From Sphingomonadales bacterium (GTDB lineage: Bacteria; Pseudomonadota; Alphaproteobacteria; Sphingomonadales; Sphingomonadaceae): DNA of 48,754 bases. The notes under the pieces are model-generated. The model made no database searches and was not told the origin of the DNA. It worked only from the letters and a program-made list of their open reading frames with translations. Below are positions 10,244-18,231 of this stretch, piece after piece (position 1 is the first letter of the stretch; the number at the start of each line of letters is the position of its first letter). Made by a program: the position numbers and the translations under genes. The stretch spans positions 1-48,754 of the forward strand of contig JANXVZ010000047.1 in assembly GCA_025351405.1 (NCBI GenBank), in the 5' to 3' direction.

Positions 10244-11172
10244 GCGACATGTCTCCAGTCGAGGACCATCTTCAGGCAGGCCGGGTTCGAAAAAGCTTCA
10301 GGATAGGCCGTCGCGGCGCGGGCCGCCGGCTCGACGTTGGTGACAAGGCCGTCGAACGACAGGCGGCCGCTGCCCGCCATCGCAATCACGGCGGCAAGAT
10401 CGTCGGGCAGGAATTCAGTGGCGATGCGGATGCGGGCCTCGCGGCGAAAAGCCGGGGCGAAATTGAAGCTCAGCGGTTCCGGATAGAAGCCCGCGAGAAC
10501 GATTTCCCCGCCATGGCTCATGTGCCAAATCGCCTTGTCGAGGATCGCCGAATCACCGCTGGCATCGTAGATGCTGCGATAATCGCGGCGATCGTCGTTG
10601 TCGGGCTTGGTAACGGCATAACCTTCGGCGCCGTCGAAACGCGCCGGGTTGACCTCCCACACCGTCGGATAGCGGCCTCCGGCGACCGCCATGCGGGCCA
10701 GCAAGCGCCCCAGCACGCCATGGCCGATGATCAGATCCGGCAGATTGCCGCCCGCCAGGGCATGACGCGCGGTCGCGGCCAAGGACATCAGCACTGCCGA
10801 TGACCCCATGCCTTCCGGAATGCCGAGCACCCGCGCCGAACCGGTGACGAGCGTGCTGGCAGAGCCGCCGAACAGCCCGCGCGCGCCAATGAATTTCGAT
10901 GAACCGGGAACGAACACCTGTTCGCCGATGCGGGCCTTGCCGAGCGGACCGGCATCGACGACGCGACCGACGGCTTCGTAGCCAGGTACCAGCGGATAGC
11001 CCATGCCGGGGAACGGCGGCATCGAGCCGTTGAACATCAGCTTTTCGGTGCCCATCGAAATGCCGCTGTATTCGACGGCGACAACGAGCTCGTCACCCTC
11101 CGGCGGCGTCATGCCAAGGCGTCGAAGCGCAACGCGCCCCGGGCCTTCCACAACAACTGCCAGCGTATCCAT
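10240..11172 (-). CDS. bchC: 3-hydroxyethyl bacteriochlorophyllide a dehydrogenase
   Basis: A 310-residue MDR-type alcohol dehydrogenase that oxidises the 3-hydroxyethyl side chain to acetyl, the last ring change before tail addition. The N-terminal catalytic fold has Y-S-G-I-S-M-G-T-E and the P-G-Y-E-A-V-G-R-V segment; the G-H-G-V-L-G-R-L motif (about residues 145-152) fits the dinucleotide-binding turn. An AGGGGAG ribosome site precedes ATG 11172. A promoter and two PpsR-type palindromes lie upstream, so the bchCXYZ-puf run probably has its own start in addition to read-through from crtF. Confidence 0.95.
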   Translation of the reverse strand: MDTLAVVVEGPGRVALRRLGMTPPEGDELVVAVEYSGISMGTEKLMFNGSMPPFPGMGYPLVPGYEAVGRVVDAGPLGKARIGEQVFVPGSSKFIGARGLFGGSASTLVTGSARVLGIPEGMGSSAVLMSLAATARHALAGGNLPDLIIGHGVLGRLLARMAVAGGRYPTVWEVNPARFDGAEGYAVTKPDNDDRRDYRSIYDASGDSAILDKAIWHMSHGGEIVLAGFYPEPLSFNFAPAFRREARIRIATEFLPDDLAAVIAMAGSGRLSFDGLVTNVEPAARAATAYPEAFSNPACLKMVLDWRHVA

Positions 11173-11225
11173 TTCGGCTCCCCTGAGGAGCGGCGATCTC
11201 GCGCCGCCACTTCCTCATGACCGCC

Positions 11226-11253
11226 ATGTTATCTCAAACAAGATAGATGTAAA
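11226..11253 (-). promoter_or_regulatory. Predicted sigma70-type promoter of bchC
   Basis: On the minus strand, TTTACA (11253-11248) is followed after 16 bases by TAACAT (11231-11226), leaving a leader of about 45 bases before bchC. The -35 hexamer lies inside the first PpsR-type palindrome, the arrangement expected for repression. This is prediction by eye only. Confidence 0.55.
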
Positions 11254-11265
11254 GCTGGCTTGACG
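11248..11265 (+). promoter_or_regulatory. PpsR/CrtJ-type operator, bchC site 1
   Basis: TGTAAAGCTGGCTTGACG fits TGT-N12-ACA except for the last base. It overlaps the predicted bchC -35 box and lies exactly 8 bp from a second similar palindrome. PpsR/CrtJ is known to bind TGT-N12-ACA pairs at bchC promoters, and ppsR is in this window. Confidence 0.65.
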
Positions 11266-11273
11266 CTTTTTAG

Positions 11274-11291
11274 CGTCAGATTTTTCTGACA
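11274..11291 (-). promoter_or_regulatory. PpsR/CrtJ-type operator, bchC site 2
   Basis: Read on the minus strand this is TGTCAGAAAAATCTGACG, again TGT-N12-AC with a final G. The inner half reads GTCAGA-TTTT-TCTGAC, a perfect dyad. The 8-bp gap to site 1 is the spacing I recall for the paired CrtJ sites at the Rhodobacter capsulatus bchC promoter. Confidence 0.65.
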
Positions 11292-11296
11292 CTTGT

Positions 11297-12466
11297 TCAA
11301 CGCCGCGCCACGATCAGGCGCGTGACCATCGGCAAGGCGGTACGCGCCTCGTGAATATGGCGGAATCCCGCCGCTGCCAGCATGGTGCGATAGATGTCGA
11401 CGCTGCGGGGGCGGCCCGAGCCCATTGCCCACAAATAAAGCCCGAAATAGGCATCACCCATAGCCTCGGCACCACGTGTTCCGGCCATCGGCTCGGCAAT
11501 CAACAGGGTGCCGCCGGGCGGCAGGGCGGCGTGGACCTTGGCAAGCAGCGCCGTGACGACCGCGTCATCATGGTCATGGAGAATGCGCACAAGGCTGATG
11601 ACATCGGCCCCGCCGGGCAAGGCGTCGTCGCGAAAGCTGCCGGCGATAATCTCCACATTGTCCAGCCCGCGCTTTGCCAGCGCCTGGCGCGCGCCCGTGG
11701 CGACTGCGGGCAGGTCGAACAGCGCCAGGCCCAGTTGCGGATGACGGGCAGCCACATCGGCGAGGAATGCGCCATGTCCGCCGCCGATATCCAGCAACTT
11801 CCTGTATTTGCGAAAATCATGGGCATCCAGCAACTGTTCCGCCACCATTGGCTGGGACGCCGCCATCAACCGCGAATAGGCGTCACTGCCGGTGCTTTGT
11901 GCACTGTCGTCGGGAGTGCCAGCGCCGGAATGTTCGGCATAGGGCCAGAACCCGGCCAGCCTGCCGCCGCCCCGACCACGCCGCAACAGTGCCACCGGAT
12001 CGGCAAGATCGGCATAAAGCAATTTGTGGTGCTCGATCATGGCCAGCGCACCGGGGTTCGCCGCCAGCGCCGCGCCGCGCACCCCAAGCGCCACCCGATC
12101 GCCGGGCAGCATTTCCACGAGGTCGAGGGCTGCGGCCGCTGCGAGCAGGCGCCGCAGCGCGTCATCGCCCAGGCCGGTTTTCAACGCCAGGAAATCGACG
12201 CCCAGCGGGGCATCGGACAGGGATGCAATTATGCCAAGGTCTACACACGCCGTTAGCGTCTGGGTGTAGACAAACCCCGTAACCAGCCCGAACAGCGCGC
12301 CGGCATGGCCCCGCGCGGTGCGGCGCAGCAGCGGCGTCCGCATCGCCAGGCGTTGAAATTTGGCGTCGGCGAGCCAGCGGTTGCGCCAGATCGTCCAGCG
12401 TTCGTGCCAGGAAGCCGGCTTTGCCGGTGCGGCGTGCGACACTGTGTCAGTCTCATTTTCGGTCAT
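11297..12466 (-). CDS. crtF: Hydroxyneurosporene/demethylspheroidene O-methyltransferase CrtF
   Basis: A 389-residue SAM-dependent O-methyltransferase that adds the methyl group to the tertiary hydroxyl of acyclic carotenoids. It has an N-terminal dimerisation/winged-helix region and the SAM motif L-L-D-I-G-G-G-H-G (D226-G232), followed by an acidic D-L-P segment and a V-R-I-L-H-D-H-D-D active-site stretch. The ATG at 12466 is preferred. The upstream in-frame ATG at 12505 would leave no promoter space against the divergent crtD, and that stretch contains a PpsR-type palindrome. It heads the crtF-bchCXYZ-puf cluster. Confidence 0.92.
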   Translation of the reverse strand: MTENETDTVSHAAPAKPASWHERWTIWRNRWLADAKFQRLAMRTPLLRRTARGHAGALFGLVTGFVYTQTLTACVDLGIIASLSDAPLGVDFLALKTGLGDDALRRLLAAAAALDLVEMLPGDRVALGVRGAALAANPGALAMIEHHKLLYADLADPVALLRRGRGGGRLAGFWPYAEHSGAGTPDDSAQSTGSDAYSRLMAASQPMVAEQLLDAHDFRKYRKLLDIGGGHGAFLADVAARHPQLGLALFDLPAVATGARQALAKRGLDNVEIIAGSFRDDALPGGADVISLVRILHDHDDAVVTALLAKVHAALPPGGTLLIAEPMAGTRGAEAMGDAYFGLYLWAMGSGRPRSVDIYRTMLAAAGFRHIHEARTALPMVTRLIVARR

Positions 12467-12468
12467 GG

Positions 12469-12486
12469 TGTAAGGGACTCTGGACA
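12469..12486. promoter_or_regulatory. PpsR/CrtJ-type operator between crtF and crtD
   Basis: TGTAAGGGACTCTGGACA is an exact match to TGT-N12-ACA. It fills nearly half of the 41-base space between the divergent crtF and crtD starts, so one bound repressor could control both directions. Confidence 0.7.
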
Positions 12487-12507
12487 GTCGCACCGAGCGG
12501 GTCAATT

Positions 12508-14085
12508 ATGACCGGTGTGGAGACAAGTGTGGCGACAGGCAATCCCGTGGTGATCATCGGCGCTGGCATCGGCGGGCTATGCGCTGCCGCAGCGCTGGCC
12601 GGCGCCGGCGTTCCCGTAACCGTCGTCGAACGGCAGGCTTCACCGGGCGGCAAGCTGCGCACGGTCGACTGCGATGGCGCCGCCGTGGATGCCGGGCCAA
12701 CGGTGTTCACCGCGCGCTGGGTGTTCGAAGCACTGTTCGAAAGCCTTGGCGAGCGGCTCGACGACCACCTGACGCTGGTCCCGGCCGACCGTCTCGCCCG
12801 CCATGCTTGGCAGGACGGTTCCAGCCTCGACCTCTGGGCCGATCCGGCCCACAGCCGCGACGCCATCGGTAACTTTGCCGGCGCCGGAGAAGCGCGCGGG
12901 TATGATTCGATGCGCGCCGAAGCCGCCCAAATCTGGAATGCCCTCGAGCATCGCTACATGGAGGCACCGGTCACCACCCCCATCGGGCTGGCGGCGCGGT
13001 TCGGCCTGCGCGGTCTGCCGGAGATGTTGGCGATCAACCCGTTCCAGACGCTGTCCGGCGCCCTCGCCAGGCATTTTCGCGACCCTCGCCTGCGCCAGCT
13101 TTACGGGCGTTACGCCACCTATTGCGGCGCATCGCCCTATCAGGCGACAGCAACGTTGATGCTGATCGCGCATCTGGAGGCGCGCGGCGTCTGGCTAGTC
13201 GAAGGCGGCATGCATCGACTGGCACTGGCGATTGCCGACCTCGCCGCGAGCCGGGGCGCGGTCTTTCGCTACAACGCCGATGTCCGCGAGATTCGTGTCA
13301 CCGATGGCCGCGCCGCCGGGGTGCTCCTGGGCGACGGAGACTATATCCCGGCCAGCGACGTCCTTGCCAACTGCGACGCCAGTGCGCTTGCCGCTGGCCG
13401 CTTTGGAGCCGCTGCCGCGAGGGCCGTCCCGGGCACGCCGCCGGCCGCACGCTCGCTGTCGGCGCTCACCTGGATGATGAAGGGCGATGCGTCGGGCTTT
13501 GAGCTTGACCGGCACAACGTGTTCTTCTCGAATGACTATGCGCGCGAATTCGCGGAACTGTTCGGGCAGGCGCGGCTGCCGTCGGCGCCCAGTGTATACG
13601 TCTGTGCCCAGGATCGTGGCTGGGCCACGCCGCCTTCAGGGCCGGAGCGTTTCCAGCTTATCGTCAATGCGCCCGCCACGGGAGACGGGCGCGCACCAAC
13701 ACCAGGGGAGATCGAGACATGCGAGGCGGCGACGTTCGCGCTGATGAGGCGCTGCGGGCTGGAGTTGACTCCGCAAACGACGGTGCGCGTCGGGCCGGCG
13801 ATGTTCGAGGGGCTTTTCCCTTCGACGGGTGGGGCCCTTTATGGTCGGGTCTCGCACGGGTGGCGGGCCAGCTTCCGCCGGCCGGGGAGCCGCACTGGCC
13901 TCGCCGGCCTGTGGCTCGCGGGGGGGTCGGCACACCCGGGGGCGGGCGTGCCGATGGCGGCCTTGTCCGGCCGCTTGGCGAGCGCTGCGATCCTTTCGGC
14001 CCGCGCTTCGACGGCGCCGTCCCGGCCAATGGCTATCGCTGGTGGTATCTCGACGCGGAAAGCGACGACGGCCGCTTCGGCCTGA
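12508..14085 (+). CDS. crtD: Methoxyneurosporene/hydroxyneurosporene dehydrogenase CrtD
   Basis: A 525-residue FAD-dependent carotenoid desaturase of the CrtI/CrtD family that adds the C-3,4 double bond in the spheroidene/spirilloxanthin pathway. The N-terminal dinucleotide motif V-V-I-I-G-A-G-I-G-G-L-C lies at residues 14-25. Near the C-terminus is the family signature L-A-G-G-S-A-H-P-G-A-G-V-P-M. Its place next to crtC and crtF favours CrtD over CrtI (phytoene desaturase), though sequence alone cannot fully separate them. ATG 12508 gives a short lead before the FAD motif; the upstream frame overlaps crtF. The last 367 bases overlap the longest form of crtC. Confidence 0.9.
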   Translation: MTGVETSVATGNPVVIIGAGIGGLCAAAALAGAGVPVTVVERQASPGGKLRTVDCDGAAVDAGPTVFTARWVFEALFESLGERLDDHLTLVPADRLARHAWQDGSSLDLWADPAHSRDAIGNFAGAGEARGYDSMRAEAAQIWNALEHRYMEAPVTTPIGLAARFGLRGLPEMLAINPFQTLSGALARHFRDPRLRQLYGRYATYCGASPYQATATLMLIAHLEARGVWLVEGGMHRLALAIADLAASRGAVFRYNADVREIRVTDGRAAGVLLGDGDYIPASDVLANCDASALAAGRFGAAAARAVPGTPPAARSLSALTWMMKGDASGFELDRHNVFFSNDYAREFAELFGQARLPSAPSVYVCAQDRGWATPPSGPERFQLIVNAPATGDGRAPTPGEIETCEAATFALMRRCGLELTPQTTVRVGPAMFEGLFPSTGGALYGRVSHGWRASFRRPGSRTGLAGLWLAGGSAHPGAGVPMAALSGRLASAAILSARASTAPSRPMAIAGGISTRKATTAASA

Positions 14086-14918
14086 CGGTCATCGCCTTTA
14101 TCGGCTCGGTATTCTCGCCCTATTATAAATCGAGCGGCCGTGACGCGCCCGAAAATCACGTCTCGCTCAACGTGGCGCTGTATGGCGCACGTGGCAAACG
14201 CTGGACCATGACCGAGCGAGGCAAAGCCGCGCTGTGGCGCGACCGCACCAACCTGAAAATCGGCCCCAGCCAGATCCGGTGGGACGGCAACGCGTTGGTC
14301 ATCGACGTCGATGAAGTCGGCGCCGTGCTGCCGCTGCCGGTGCGCGGACGCATCCGGCTGATACCGGAGGTGCTTGGGCAACGTCGTTTCCGCCTCGATC
14401 CGCAAGGCCGCCATGTCTGGGAGCCGCTCGCCCCCCGTGCCCGTGTCGAGGTGAGCTTTGCCCAGCCCGATATTTCATGGGCCGGCCAGGGCTATCTCGA
14501 CGCCAACCACGGCAGCGAACCGCTCGAAGACGGATTTGCCGATTGGCAATGGTCGCGCGCGCATCTCGCCAACGGCGAGACGGCGGTCATTTACGAAGGG
14601 CGACTCGCCGATGGCGGTGGTTTCGGCATGGCATTGCGGATCGGCCGTGACGGCAACGCCGAGGTGGTCGAGATGCCGGCCCCTGTGCAACTCGGATCGA
14701 CGCTGTGGCGAATGGACCGGCTGACCAGGGCCGATGCCGGCCATGAGGCCCGTCTGCGCGCCACATGGGAGGACACGCCGTTCTATTCGCGCTCCACGCT
14801 GTCGACACGGATGTTCGGCGAAGATGTGACGGCGGTGCATGAAAGCCTGTCGTTGCACCGTCTGCGATCACCCGTTGTCCAATGGATGCTGCCCTGGCGC
14901 ATGCCGCGACGGTTATAG
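13719..14918 (+). CDS. crtC: Carotenoid 1,2-hydratase (hydroxyneurosporene synthase) CrtC
   Basis: It hydrates the terminal double bond of neurosporene or lycopene to give the 1-hydroxy carotenoid that CrtD and CrtF then modify. The conserved body starts near base 14004 with R-F-D and N-G-Y-R-W-W-Y-L-D-A-E-S-D-D-G, then F-I-G-S-V-F-S-P-Y-Y, and ends with the W-M-L-P-W-R-M-P-R motif. The start is uncertain. ATG 13719 has a very good AGGGGAG site 8 bases upstream and gives 399 residues, but means a 367-base out-of-frame overlap with crtD. GTG 13860 has no good site, and no other in-frame start precedes the conserved part. The first ~95 residues may be untranslated shadow of crtD. Confidence 0.88.
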   Translation: MRGGDVRADEALRAGVDSANDGARRAGDVRGAFPFDGWGPLWSGLARVAGQLPPAGEPHWPRRPVARGGVGTPGGGRADGGLVRPLGERCDPFGPRFDGAVPANGYRWWYLDAESDDGRFGLTVIAFIGSVFSPYYKSSGRDAPENHVSLNVALYGARGKRWTMTERGKAALWRDRTNLKIGPSQIRWDGNALVIDVDEVGAVLPLPVRGRIRLIPEVLGQRRFRLDPQGRHVWEPLAPRARVEVSFAQPDISWAGQGYLDANHGSEPLEDGFADWQWSRAHLANGETAVIYEGRLADGGGFGMALRIGRDGNAEVVEMPAPVQLGSTLWRMDRLTRADAGHEARLRATWEDTPFYSRSTLSTRMFGEDVTAVHESLSLHRLRSPVVQWMLPWRMPRRL

Positions 14919-14922
14919 GACG

Positions 14923-15054
14923 TCAGTTCTTGTCGCTGTCGCCGCCCTTGCCGGGCTTCGTGCGCAGCGACCACAATTGCCAGGCCACGAAGATGCCGAC
15001 GATGCCAAAGCTCATCGCCATCTCGATAAGGCCATAGTAACGGGGGTCGATCAT
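14923..15054 (-). CDS. Small single-pass membrane protein, 43 residues
   Basis: I do not recognise a named family. The ATG at 15054 has a strong AGGAGG site at ideal spacing. The 43-residue product has one hydrophobic helix of about 20 residues (S-F-G-I-V-G-I-F-V-A-W-Q-L-W), a basic segment R-T-K-P-G-K, and a charged, Asp/Lys-rich end. The positive side after the helix suggests a C-terminus in the cytoplasm. It converges on crtC with only four bases between stops. The larger open frame upstream to 15258 is not supported by a ribosome site. It could be a small subunit or assembly factor of a membrane complex. Confidence 0.72.
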   Translation of the reverse strand: MIDPRYYGLIEMAMSFGIVGIFVAWQLWSLRTKPGKGGDSDKN

Positions 15055-15215
15055 GCGGCGCCTCCTGGTAACGAACTGTGGGTATGCTGCGATGGTATAC
15101 ATTTTCAAAAAGCGATAAACGCCTCGGGCTACTGCTCCTGCACGATGCAAGGCCCGGCAGCGCGGCAGGCTGCAGTCTGACGCGCCCTTTGCTGCTGGGC
15201 CACAACCGAGATCAT

Positions 15216-15247
15216 AATTGTCACAATTGGTTCGCCTAGGGAACCAA
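15216..15247. promoter_or_regulatory. Two adjoining dyads upstream of the TonB receptor gene
   Basis: A dyad AATTGT-C-ACAATT (15216-15228) is directly joined to a second perfect dyad with 7-base arms, TTGGTTC-N7-GAACCAA (15227-15247). They lie 72-103 bases before the receptor start, in the only intergenic stretch before the glucan-use genes. They look like regulator binding sites; no regulator gene is adjacent, so the protein is unknown. Confidence 0.5.
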
Positions 15248-15318
15248 ACGCCTCCCAATGCATCATTGAAGATAGCGCGTACGCCTGAAGCCGCGCATCA
15301 ACCCTGGGGAGGGGAGCG

Positions 15319-18231
15319 ATGATATTTGAAAGCTCGCAGCGTCGCGGCCTGGTTGTCCGCACCGTGCTCGGCACGATATTGGCCGGCAGCGCGATCCCGG
15401 CAATGTCGCAATTGACCACGGCAACGGTCCGGGGAAGCGTTTCCACGGCTGACACGGCCAATGCCGGCGCGACGATCTCGGCACGCAATATCGACAGCGG
15501 TTTCACTTCGCGCGCCGTGGCGGGGCCCGGCGGGGCGTATGTGTTGCCCGGTCTTCGGCCAGGCACCTATGACATCACGTTCAGCGCCGATGGCAAGAAC
15601 ACGACGCGGCGCGTCACGGTCGGCGTTGGCCAGTCTTCCACACTCGATGTCGATCTTGCGCCCGCAACGACCGCCGATGCGATGATTGTGGTGACCGGGT
15701 CGCGCCTTATCGAGACCCGGACATCGGAGATCGGCACCAACGTCACCACGCGGCAGATCGAGGATCTGCCCCAGGCCAGCCGCAACTTCCTGAATTTCGC
15801 CGATCTGGCGCCCGGCGTCAGGGCCAGCAAGAACGAGAACCGCAAGACCTTCTCTGCGGGCGGTATTGGCGAAGATCCCAATGGCGAGAGCCTCGCCAGC
15901 CCGCAGGTCAACGTCTTCGTCGACGGTGTCAGCCTCAAATCCAACATCCAGCAGGGTGGTCTGGTCGGCGGCGACTCCAGCCGCGGCAACCCGTTCCCGC
16001 AAGGTGCGGTGCAGGAGTTCCGCGTCCTCAGCGCCAACTACAAGGCGGAATATGAAGACGCCGGCGTTTCGGTCATCACCGCCGTCACCAAATCGGGCGG
16101 CAATGAATTCCACGGCGAGGCATTCGGGTTTTTCCAGAACAAGGACATGCGCGAGAAGGATTATTTCGAAAAGCTGGAGAACCGGCCCAAGGGCGATTTC
16201 AAGCGCAAGCAATACGGCGGTTCGCTCGGCGGTCCGATCATCAAGGACAAGCTCAATTTTTTCGTATCGTATGAAGGCAACGATGAGGATCGGCTGCTCA
16301 ATGTCAGGCTTGGCCAACGCACGCCCGCAAATATCGCGCGCTTCGGCAGCTACGAGGGGACCTTTGCCAGCCCGTTCCGCGAGGACCTTGGATTTGCCAA
16401 GCTGACATTCCAGCCCGGCGACGACGACAAGGTCGAGCTTTCTGGAAGTGTGCGGATCGAAAAGGAAACCTCCGGCTTTGGCGGTGCCACATCACAGGAG
16501 ACCGCCTCCCTCAACAAGAACAACGTCTATACCGGCAATCTGCGCTGGCAGCACAACAAGGGCGATTTCCAGAATGAGGCATCGCTCGACTATGTCTGGT
16601 ACAAGTTCGAGCCGACGTCGCTGAATCCCGATCTGGTCGGCCAGGATTTCCAGGGTGTCATTCGTATCGGTGGCCGCGACACCACCCAGCGGGTCGTGCA
16701 AAAGGGCCTGACACTGCGAGACAATGTCACGCTGTCCAACATCGATGCACTGGGCGGCAACCATGTCATCAAGTTCGGCGGCAAGATCTCGTTCCAGAAC
16801 TATCAGGTCAACAACAATCTCAATGGCAACCCGTTGTACCAATACAGGATTGACGCTTCGCAGGGTCTGGATTTCTCCTTTCCGTTCCAGGCGCTTTATG
16901 GGCTCGGCAACCCCGATGTCAGCGCCAAGGACACACAGATCGGCGTGTTCATCCAGGACGATTGGGAAGCGACCGACAAGCTGACCTTCAACCTCGGCCT
17001 GCGCTGGGACTATGAATCGAACGCCAAGAACAACAGCTATGTAACGCCTGCGGATGCAGTCGCGGCGCTGCGTGGACTGGAGGCGGTGCTCGCTCCGCAG
17101 GGCAGCAGCTTTCGCGCCGACGACTATATATCGACAGGATCGAACCGAAAGCCCTACACCAAGGCGTTCCAGCCCCGGATAGGCGTTTCCTACGACGTCT
17201 TCGACGACCAGCGGACGGTGTTCTTTGCAGGTTTCGGTCGCTATTTCGACCGTACGCTGTTCCGCAACGCAGCCGAGGAAAGCCTGTTCCGCCAGTTCAC
17301 CCTGCGCACCTTTGCCTTTTCGCGGGACGGCGCACCGCGCGATGGCCAAGCGACGATCGCATGGGATCCTTCCTACCTCACTCGGGCCGGGCTCGACGGG
17401 CTGATCGCCACCAATGTCGCGCCCAACGGTGAATTGCGGGTCATCCGCAACGATACCCGTCCGCCACGCACCGACCAGTACAGCATCGGGGTCCGGCAGA
17501 AGATCGGCCATATCCAGACCTCTCTGAGCTACACGCACATCGAAGGCCGCAACCAGGTTGGCTATTTCCCCGCCAATCGGTCGGTGGCGCGCAACGCCGA
17601 CGGGTTCTATGACTTCATCCCCGTGACCGGTTTCGGCAACGTCGTCGCCTTGAGCGAGGACCGCGCCAGCCGCTATGATGGCGTCTTTCTGACCATCGAC
17701 AAGCCTTACACGGCTGCTTCACCCTGGGCGCTCAACATCGCCTACACGCTCGCCTTCTCCAAGGAGCGCGGCTACAGCTTCAACTTCGATTTCCCCGATA
17801 TCGCCGGCCAGCCGTTCCGGCCCAACGCCGGCAATGAACGCCACCGGGTCGTCATTTCCGGCCTGGTCGACCTGCCGTGGGGCCTGCAGGCTTCCACGCT
17901 GATGACGTTCGCGTCGGGACAGCCCTATTTTGTCACCGATGCGAGCCAGGGGTTCGGCGGCGGACTGGTGCTTGGCAATTATGGCAAGGCCGATGGCTTC
18001 CGGCAGGTGGACCTGCGGCTCGCCAAGAACTTCTACTTCAGGGGCAACGACGGCAAGGGCCCCCGCCTTCAGGTCATCGCGGAAGTGTTCAACGTGTTCA
18101 ACCGCGCCAACTTCGGCGGCTATGACGGCTTTGTACCCAAACTGCCGGAGGTCAACGCCAATTTCGGCACGCCCAACAGTCTCAACGGGCCTCCGCGATC
18201 GTTCCAGATCGGGGGCCGGTTTACATTTTGA
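15319..18231 (+). CDS. TonB-dependent receptor with N-terminal carboxypeptidase-regulatory domain
   Basis: A 970-residue outer-membrane receptor for energised uptake of a large substrate. It has a signal peptide (about 1-30), a carboxypeptidase regulatory-like beta-sandwich (about 32-112, with G-G-A-Y-V-L-P-G-L-R-P-G-T-Y), a TonB-box-like D-A-M-I-V-V-T-G-S (120-128), a plug (about 130-250), and a long beta-barrel ending in Phe (R-F-T-F). This Oar/SusC-like build is common in sphingomonads and Bacteroidetes for oligosaccharide import. A GGGGAGGGGAG ribosome site precedes ATG 15319. The stop overlaps the next gene (TGATG), so it is made together with the two glycosidases. The substrate is inferred from these neighbours. 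Confidence 0.93.
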   Translation: MIFESSQRRGLVVRTVLGTILAGSAIPAMSQLTTATVRGSVSTADTANAGATISARNIDSGFTSRAVAGPGGAYVLPGLRPGTYDITFSADGKNTTRRVTVGVGQSSTLDVDLAPATTADAMIVVTGSRLIETRTSEIGTNVTTRQIEDLPQASRNFLNFADLAPGVRASKNENRKTFSAGGIGEDPNGESLASPQVNVFVDGVSLKSNIQQGGLVGGDSSRGNPFPQGAVQEFRVLSANYKAEYEDAGVSVITAVTKSGGNEFHGEAFGFFQNKDMREKDYFEKLENRPKGDFKRKQYGGSLGGPIIKDKLNFFVSYEGNDEDRLLNVRLGQRTPANIARFGSYEGTFASPFREDLGFAKLTFQPGDDDKVELSGSVRIEKETSGFGGATSQETASLNKNNVYTGNLRWQHNKGDFQNEASLDYVWYKFEPTSLNPDLVGQDFQGVIRIGGRDTTQRVVQKGLTLRDNVTLSNIDALGGNHVIKFGGKISFQNYQVNNNLNGNPLYQYRIDASQGLDFSFPFQALYGLGNPDVSAKDTQIGVFIQDDWEATDKLTFNLGLRWDYESNAKNNSYVTPADAVAALRGLEAVLAPQGSSFRADDYISTGSNRKPYTKAFQPRIGVSYDVFDDQRTVFFAGFGRYFDRTLFRNAAEESLFRQFTLRTFAFSRDGAPRDGQATIAWDPSYLTRAGLDGLIATNVAPNGELRVIRNDTRPPRTDQYSIGVRQKIGHIQTSLSYTHIEGRNQVGYFPANRSVARNADGFYDFIPVTGFGNVVALSEDRASRYDGVFLTIDKPYTAASPWALNIAYTLAFSKERGYSFNFDFPDIAGQPFRPNAGNERHRVVISGLVDLPWGLQASTLMTFASGQPYFVTDASQGFGGGLVLGNYGKADGFRQVDLRLAKNFYFRGNDGKGPRLQVIAEVFNVFNRANFGGYDGFVPKLPEVNANFGTPNSLNGPPRSFQIGGRFTF

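Noticed and set aside
11261-11278. TGACGCT-TTTT-AGCGTCA hairpin as terminator of crtF
   Set aside because: On the crtF strand no T-run follows the stem; the dyad is better explained as facing half-sites of the two PpsR-type operators.
12508-14085. Reading crtD as phytoene desaturase crtI
   Set aside because: Family similarity allows it, but adjacency to crtC and crtF and divergence from crtF fit crtD; no crtB is next to it.
15094-15112. GTAT...ATAC partial dyad near the 43-residue protein gene
   Set aside because: Only four-base arms with a long gap; expected by chance.
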